DNA of 28,696 nt from JAUWBF01 sp043815125 (GTDB lineage Bacteria; Verrucomicrobiota; Verrucomicrobiia; Opitutales; Opitutaceae), in NCBI GenBank assembly GCA_043815125.1, contig JBDRJH010000091.1:1-28696 (forward strand), in the 5' to 3' direction. Both the position numbers and the translations under genes were made by a program. Shown here piece by piece: positions 24,546-28,696 of the stretch. Positions within the stretch are counted from its first letter, which is position 1, and each line of letters begins with the position of its first letter. The notes under the pieces are model-generated. The model had not been told where the DNA came from and made no database searches. It saw only the letters and a program-made list of their open reading frames with translations.

Positions 24546-25931
24546 TCACCAGCCGCTGAACCGCGCGCTGTTGGCGGCGGCCTCGGGGCCGGTGAGTTGG
24601 CGCCAGCCGGTGGCGCGGTAGCCGGCGTGATCGGAGAGGTTGGCCAGGGCCTCGTCGTAGTGAAAGGCGGCGTTGCCGGTGAGGGTGATGGTGTCGGCGA
24701 CCATGGCCCCCTGAACGTCGCCGTTGCCACGGAGGGTGAGGTCGGCCCTGGGCGCGTAGATGACGGCGCTGAGCGAGCCGTTGCCGGTGATGTCGATTTC
24801 CTGGTTGAAGTTGTCGGAGGTGTGGGTGCTCCAGAGGCGGAAGGTGGCGGGACTGGCGTTGGCGTTGACCAGACCGTTGCCGGCCACGAGCACGTCGCCG
24901 GGGGTGTAGAGGGTGAGGGCGGAGCCGGCGGGGATGATGATGGAGGCCTTGCCGGTGATGGAGAGGGCCTTGATGGGGTCGGTGAGCACGAGGGTGACGT
25001 CGCCTAGGATGGTGAGGGTGTCGTTGCCTTTGAGGATGAGCGCGGGGCAGATCCAGCTGGTGCTGGTGCCGGGGGTGCCGAGGGTGGGGCCGATGGCGCC
25101 GATGACGGTGCCGTCGGCGGGGGCCGCCAGGTCGGGGAAGTTGGCGCTGAAGTCGGTGGCGACGCGGTCGGGGTCAATGACGCCGTCGGGGGTGCCGGCG
25201 GGGCCGATGAGGCCCTGGGGGCCGACCGTGGGGTAGGGGCCGCCGGTGCGCACGTAGCCGTGGATCCGGGCGTTGTTGAAGATGAGGTCGGTGCTCTCGA
25301 CGGTGCTGCTGGCGACGCCGCCGGTGTCCTGGGCCAGGGCGGGCGAGTAGGGGACGGCGGCGGTGGCGGGGTTGTTGTCGGGGTCGGAGTTCCAGGAGTC
25401 GAAGGTGGTGCTGTTGCCCTTGAAGGCGAGGGTGCGGCGGGCGGTGAGGCCGTTGGCGAAGTAGGAGCGGCGCTTGAGACTGACCTCGATCATCTGGGTG
25501 GTGCCGGTTCCGGACTGGGTGTCGATGGTGGCGAGGGCGACGACGCGGGGCGCGGTGCCCTCGGCCGGGGTCCGGGGCGTGGCGTAGACCTTGACGGAGC
25601 CGGTGGTGCCGGCGGCGAAGCTGAAGCCGTCGAACTTGCGCCAGGCGGAGCCGGCGTCGGTGTTCCAACCGGTCCAGCCGTCGGTCTCGCCGGAGAGGGT
25701 GCGGTTGTAGGACCAGAGGCCTTCCTCGAGGCCGCATTCGGCGAGGTTGAAGGCGGCGTTGCGGTGAAAGGTGCGCTGGGCGAGGCGGGTGGAGGTGAGG
25801 TTGAAGCTGAGGTAGCTGCCGAGGCCGAGGGCGATGAACGCGGCGACCAGCATGGCGACGATGAGCAGCGACCCGCGGCGGGAGCGCGGGAGGCGGCGGG
25901 CGGCGGCCGGACTGGCGGGGCGGGGGGTCAC
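24546..25931 (-). CDS. Large PilX/GspK-like minor pseudopilin with C-terminal beta domain (operon 2)
   Basis: The protein has 461 residues. RRGSLLIVAMLVAAFIALGLG is the prepilin-type helix without Glu at +5, followed by AAFNLAECGLEEGLWSYN. Features shared with the 523-residue paralogue: WNSDPDNNPAT, a collagen-like VGPQGLIGPAGTPDG, the AVIYAPRADLTLRGNG segment and TGNAAFHYDEAL. The identity is spread over the whole length, so the two are true paralogues rather than sharing a single domain. The start is GTG and overlaps the stop of the PilW-like gene by four bases (25928-25931). It is probably a fibre-tip or surface-exposed subunit. The ligand is unknown. Confidence 0.8.
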   Translation of the reverse strand: MTPRPASPAAARRLPRSRRGSLLIVAMLVAAFIALGLGSYLSFNLTSTRLAQRTFHRNAAFNLAECGLEEGLWSYNRTLSGETDGWTGWNTDAGSAWRKFDGFSFAAGTTGSVKVYATPRTPAEGTAPRVVALATIDTQSGTGTTQMIEVSLKRRSYFANGLTARRTLAFKGNSTTFDSWNSDPDNNPATAAVPYSPALAQDTGGVASSTVESTDLIFNNARIHGYVRTGGPYPTVGPQGLIGPAGTPDGVIDPDRVATDFSANFPDLAAPADGTVIGAIGPTLGTPGTSTSWICPALILKGNDTLTILGDVTLVLTDPIKALSITGKASIIIPAGSALTLYTPGDVLVAGNGLVNANASPATFRLWSTHTSDNFNQEIDITGNGSLSAVIYAPRADLTLRGNGDVQGAMVADTITLTGNAAFHYDEALANLSDHAGYRATGWRQLTGPEAAANSARFSGW

Positions 25932-26524
25932 TGGCTGACGTTTTTGTTGCGCAGCACGCAGCTGGTGGAGATGGCGGTCTGGCTGGCGGCGGGGGAGCCG
26001 TTGGAGAGGGAAAGGGCGCGCAGGGTGAGCTGGATTTGTTTGGTCTCGAGGTCGTTGGCGGCGAGGTTGTCGCCGCCAACGGAGGGTTGGAGCTTGTAGC
26101 GTTGGAACGAGAAGTCGCTGGCGACGTTGTCGACGAGATCGCGGGCGGCGGCGCCGTCGTTGGTCTCGCGGCGGAAGATCCCGAGGGCGCTGCCGTCGTT
26201 GGCGATGTAGCGGTAGGTGATTTCGCCGGGACCGGGGGTGCCCGGGGGCATGATGAGGGTGATCGCCCGGGGAGATTCCCAGCGGATGTCGGCGGCGCCG
26301 CGGGCGTCGGCGGAGAAGAGGTTGAGGGCGTGGCGGATCTGGTTCTCCATCGTGCCGTAATTGCTTGCGCTGAGGGCGGTCCGGCCGATGAGGAGAAAGG
26401 CGCTCAGCACACCGGCCAGCGTGAAAACGGACAACGTGGCCGCGATCATCACCTCGGGCAGGGTAAACGCGCGGAAACCGCGGCGACCGGAGCGGTTTTC
26501 AGTTGGAGGCATAGAAGTAGTCAT
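25928..26524 (-). CDS. PilW/GspJ-like minor pseudopilin (operon 2)
   Basis: The protein has 198 residues. The leader RSGRRGFRA is followed by FTLPEVMIAATLSVFTLAGVLSA with Glu at +5 (residue -1 is Ala). The body helix is ASNYGTMENQIRHALNLFSADAR, close to its paralogue's NNYSDMEQQARTALETFAVDAR. The C-terminus STSCVLRNKNVSQ keeps the VLRNK motif. The start overlaps the PilV-like gene by 26 bp, the same overlap length as in operon 1, and its stop overlaps the PilX-like GTG. It would act with its neighbours as an I-J-K type tip complex. Confidence 0.83.
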   Translation of the reverse strand: MTTSMPPTENRSGRRGFRAFTLPEVMIAATLSVFTLAGVLSAFLLIGRTALSASNYGTMENQIRHALNLFSADARGAADIRWESPRAITLIMPPGTPGPGEITYRYIANDGSALGIFRRETNDGAAARDLVDNVASDFSFQRYKLQPSVGGDNLAANDLETKQIQLTLRALSLSNGSPAASQTAISTSCVLRNKNVSQ

Positions 26525-26954
26525 TGAGTCCGCTCTTGCCGTAGCGGGTGATGAGGCGCGCGGTGTGGGCCCGGCCGTCGATGCCGCCCCAGCTGGCCTC
26601 GAGGGTGATTTCCTTCATGCCTTCGCGCAGGCCGCGGATGCTGCGCAGGCATTGGAACCGGATGCCGGGTGTGGCTTGGGCGACGTCCAGCAGGGTGTCC
26701 CCTTCGGCCTGAATCATCGTGAGTTGATCCCAGCTTTTCAGACGTAGCCGCTCGATCTCGCTTTGCATGATGGCGGTGGCCTCGCCGAGATGGCGGGCCT
26801 GGCTGACGGCGCGCAGGCCGCTTTGCAACGTGACCAACGCCCCGCTGATGCTCAGCACCATGACGGAGGCCGCCACCATCACCTCGACCAAGGTGAAGGC
26901 GCGCGCAAGACGCCCGCCGGTGCGGCGGGCGAAGCGGTTCACGGGACTGTTCAT
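26499..26954 (-). CDS. PilV/GspI-like minor pseudopilin (operon 2, first gene)
   Basis: The protein has 151 residues from the ATG at 26952-26954. The leader MNSPVNRFARRTGGRLARA is followed by FTLVEVMVAASVMVLSISGALV with Glu at +5. The helix LGEATAIMQSEIERLRLKSWDQL matches the operon 1 paralogue. An upstream in-frame ATG at 27020 would overrun the promoter region and give an overlong leader. TATATC seven bases upstream of the ATG and absence of a leader suggest a leaderless transcript. The start lies inside an 8-bp inverted repeat (26949-26975). Confidence 0.84.
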   Translation of the reverse strand: MNSPVNRFARRTGGRLARAFTLVEVMVAASVMVLSISGALVTLQSGLRAVSQARHLGEATAIMQSEIERLRLKSWDQLTMIQAEGDTLLDVAQATPGIRFQCLRSIRGLREGMKEITLEASWGGIDGRAHTARLITRYGKSGLNDYFYASN

Positions 26955-26975
26955 GCCTCTAGATATAGCATGAAC
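26949..26975. promoter_or_regulatory. Palindromic operator candidate over the start of operon 2
   Basis: GTTCATGC (26949-26956) and GCATGAAC (26968-26975) form a perfect 8-bp inverted repeat with an 11-bp spacer. It covers both the ATG and the TATATC -10 candidate, so a bound protein would block transcription. No counterpart is seen at operon 1. Confidence 0.45.
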
Positions 26976-27009
26976 CCGGGGGGCGGCGGCGTTTTTTTTG
27001 GCCGCGATA

Positions 27010-27021
27010 CTACCTACCAAA
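27010..27021 (-). promoter_or_regulatory. Shared 12-nt box upstream of pseudopilin operon 2
   Basis: On the minus strand this is TTTGGTAGGTAG, 11 of 12 identical to the box of operon 1 and ending 55 nt before the ATG at 26954. It lies 16 bp after the response-regulator stop codon. Confidence 0.5.
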
Positions 27022-27022
27022 C

Positions 27023-27046
27023 TAGGCCTTTATGGGCCTATTTTTT
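27023..27046. terminator. Hairpin at the end of the response-regulator gene
   Basis: Stem TAGGCC (27023-27028) / GGCCTA (27035-27040) with a 6-nt loop. On the plus strand it is followed by six T. On the minus strand it starts with the TAG stop codon of the response-regulator gene and is followed by GTTTGG, so termination there is possible but leaky, and the pseudopilin operon might be partly read through. Confidence 0.5.
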
Positions 27047-27712
27047 GTCTGAGTGGGCCTGAATGTAGAGCGCGGCGGCGTGGGAGCGGCGCTTGACGTT
27101 CAGCTTTTCGAAGACGTTGACCAGGTAGTTCTTGATGGTGTTGTCGCTGAGGTCGAGGGCGACGCCGATCTCCTTGTTGGTCTTGCCTTCGGCGACGAGG
27201 GCGAGCACGCGGCGTTCCTGCGGTGAGAGGGAGGCGAGTTGTTTGTCTTCCTGCGGGCCGCCGTCGCGGACCATGCGCATGACGCCGGCCATGATGTCGG
27301 GCGAGAGGATGGATTTGCCGGCGGCGATGTCCTGCACGGACTGGATGAGGCCCTGGGGGTCGATCTCCTTCATCAGGTAGCCCTGGGCGCCGGAGGTGAT
27401 GGCGTCGTAGATGAAGTTGTCGTTGATGAAGGAGGTGAGGATGAGGACGCGGGTCTCGGGGCGGGCCTTGAGGATCTCGCGGCAGGCGGTGAAGCCGGTG
27501 CCGTCGGGCAGGCGGATGTCGAGCAGCACGACGTCGGGCCGCAGTTGTTGGGCGGAGGTGATGGCGTCGGCCACGTTGGCGGCCTCGCCGACGATCTCGA
27601 TGTCGGGGGCGGCGTGCCCGGTTTGGAAAACGGCCTTGATGCCTTGGCGCACGAGAGCGCTGTCGTCCACGAGGAGGACGCCGATGGTTTTGCTGGTAGA
27701 GGTCGGGGTCAT
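27038..27712 (-). CDS. NarL/FixJ-type response regulator
   Basis: The protein has 224 residues. The receiver domain is about 9-130: acidic pair Asp16-Asp17 (VLLVDDSALVRQG), phospho-acceptor Asp65 (VVLLDIRLPDG), and Lys in YLMKEI. The LuxR-type helix-turn-helix is about 158-215: LSPQERRVLALVAEGKTNKEIGVALDLSDNTIKNYLVNVFEKLNVKRR in full, which includes the usual TNKEI and VKNYL-like segments. It lies 7 bp after the kinase gene and is its cognate partner by position. It is upstream of pseudopilin operon 2 in the same direction and is a candidate regulator of both pseudopilin operons. Confidence 0.93.
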   Translation of the reverse strand: MTPTSTSKTIGVLLVDDSALVRQGIKAVFQTGHAAPDIEIVGEAANVADAITSAQQLRPDVVLLDIRLPDGTGFTACREILKARPETRVLILTSFINDNFIYDAITSGAQGYLMKEIDPQGLIQSVQDIAAGKSILSPDIMAGVMRMVRDGGPQEDKQLASLSPQERRVLALVAEGKTNKEIGVALDLSDNTIKNYLVNVFEKLNVKRRSHAAALYIQAHSDKK

Positions 27713-27719
27713 GGGTGCG

Positions 27720-28696
27720 TCAGGATTCGTTAAGGTTAAACCGGGCTTGGACGCGAGTTCCGTTTCCGGGCGAGGACTGGAAGTCTATGTTCGCTCCAAG
27801 GAGGCGGATGCGTTCGGCGATGTTGTCGAGACCGCGGCCGCGGCGCACGGTGGCGGGGTCGAAGCCGGTGCCGTTGTCGGCGATCAGCAGGCTGGCCCGT
27901 CCGTTTTCGCGCCGGAGGTGGATGTCGATGGTGTCGGCGTCGCCATGGCGGACGGCGTTGCTCACGGCCTCGCGGATGATCTGCAGGGCCTCGGTGCGCA
28001 CGGCCATGGGCAGCAGGTCGGTGAGGCTTTCATCGATGTCGAGGTTGGTTTGCAGGTCGTGGTTGGCGGTGCGCACGGTGGCGAGGAGTTTGTCGACGGC
28101 CGTGGCGAAGGTGCTGCGCTGGAGGGCCTCGGGTTCCAGGCCGGTGATGAAGTTGCGCACGTCGCGGATGGTGTCGTTGAGCACGGCGCGGACTTCCTCG
28201 ACGCGGACCGATGCTTCGACGGGTTTGGCCTTGAGCTGGCTTTGCGCGGCGGCGAGTCCCATGCCGGCGGCGTAGATTGATTGGATGACACCGTCGTGCA
28301 GGTCGCGGCCGAGTCGTGCGCGTTCCTCGAGGGTGCGTTGGAGGGCCAGTTCGGCCGCGGTGCGCTCGGCGATCTCCTGACGGAGTTGGGCGCGTTGTTC
28401 GAACGAGGATTCGACGAGCCGGGCCACGCGGGCGAGTTCGGTGTGCTCGTGGCGCAGGTCCCGGATGGGGGTGGTGTCGTGTCTGGCGAGGCTGTCGCCG
28501 ATCTGGCCGAGGGGGCGCAGCACCCAGAGTTGGAGGCTGAGTCCGAGGGTGACGACGAGGCAGAGGCCAAAGATCACAAAAATGCGCGTGGCCAGCGCCT
28601 CGGAGCGCAGGCGCTGGGCGAGCGCGGGGGTTTCGCGGACGATGCGCAGCATGGCGATGGTCTCCCCGCGCCAATCATCGAGGGGACGCAGCAGGG
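27720..28696 (-). CDS. NarL-partner sensor histidine kinase (5' end outside window)
   Basis: The frame is open to the window edge, so the N-terminus (the sensory part) is missing; LRPLDDWRGETIA is visible before the Met at 28652. What remains: a transmembrane helix (IFVIFGLCLVVTLGLSLQLWVL), a HAMP-like segment (RPLGQIGDSLARHD), a coiled coil, and a HisKA_3 dimerisation domain with the phospho-accepting His in ARLGRDLHDGVIQSIYAAG (His codon near 28298). The ATPase domain follows with REAVSNAVRHGDA (N box), IADNGTGFDP (G1) and GRGLDNIAERIRLLG (G2). It is a membrane-bound sensor for the downstream response regulator. The signal is unknown. Confidence 0.92.
   Translation of the reverse strand, partial: LLRPLDDWRGETIAMLRIVRETPALAQRLRSEALATRIFVIFGLCLVVTLGLSLQLWVLRPLGQIGDSLARHDTTPIRDLRHEHTELARVARLVESSFEQRAQLRQEIAERTAAELALQRTLEERARLGRDLHDGVIQSIYAAGMGLAAAQSQLKAKPVEASVRVEEVRAVLNDTIRDVRNFITGLEPEALQRSTFATAVDKLLATVRTANHDLQTNLDIDESLTDLLPMAVRTEALQIIREAVSNAVRHGDADTIDIHLRRENGRASLLIADNGTGFDPATVRRGRGLDNIAERIRLLGANIDFQSSPGNGTRVQARFNLNES

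Noticed and set aside
27010..27021. Match to the NarL heptamer consensus in the shared box
   Set aside because: The closest heptamer TACCTAC breaks the last position of the rule, and the operon 1 copy TACCTAG also fails.
24480..27040. Idea that the hairpin plus 12-nt box is a riboswitch shared by both pseudopilin operons
   Set aside because: The hairpins differ in sequence and loop and are better explained as terminators of the preceding genes; only the 12-nt box is conserved.

Overview
The window is high-GC bacterial chromosome. I infer a Verrucomicrobiota member, probably an Opitutaceae-like lineage. The reasons are a PEP-CTERM sorting signal, large PilX/GspK-like pseudopilins, a GH16 enzyme with accessory carbohydrate-binding modules, a REP/RAYT element and starts that lack Shine-Dalgarno sequences. 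No taxonomic marker was compared, so the assignment is tentative.

Region 1 (1-1751): the 3' end of a PEP-CTERM surface protein, a small secreted protein, and a divergent pair made of an HxlR-type regulator and a small CPVC thioredoxin-like protein. Region 2 (1775-8181): a minus-strand vitamin B12 operon. It runs from a structured leader with a cobalamin riboswitch (7821-7950) through a BtuB-like receptor, a secreted BtuF-like binding protein, a BtuC-like permease, a BtuD-like ATPase, a second BtuF-like protein without a signal peptide, and CobO/BtuR adenosyltransferase. Four of these genes are joined by 4-bp stop/start overlaps. Region 3 (8182-12078): divergently transcribed metH, the B12-dependent methionine synthase, so B12 uptake and its main consumer share one control region.

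Region 4 (12099-12880): a REP-associated tyrosine transposase (RAYT) flanked by five REP hairpins that carry GTAG and show compensatory stem changes. Region 5 (12912-17258): an ArsR / SRPBCC / zinc-ribbon operon whose last gene runs into a 133-bp inverted repeat, an inositol-monophosphatase-family gene, and a secreted GH16 hydrolase whose catalytic domain is interrupted by what looks like a circularly permuted DNRLRE/CBM96-type domain. Region 6 (17470-21643): a small membrane protein with an SPFH/band-7 protein, an alpha/beta hydrolase with a NUDIX enzyme, an unrecognised 236-residue protein flanked by two covarying hairpins with the same loop, and rnpB (RNase P RNA).

Region 7 (21761-28696, all minus strand): a NarL-type two-component system (kinase cut by the window edge) followed by two paralogous three-gene operons. 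Each encodes a PilV/GspI-like, a PilW/GspJ-like and a very large PilX/GspK-like minor pseudopilin. The two operons share a 12-nt box placed 55 and 57 nt upstream of their first ATG. This duplicated pseudopilin system with an adjacent two-component system is the best candidate for an undescribed functional unit. The GH16 domain architecture and the two covarying hairpin families are the other notable items.
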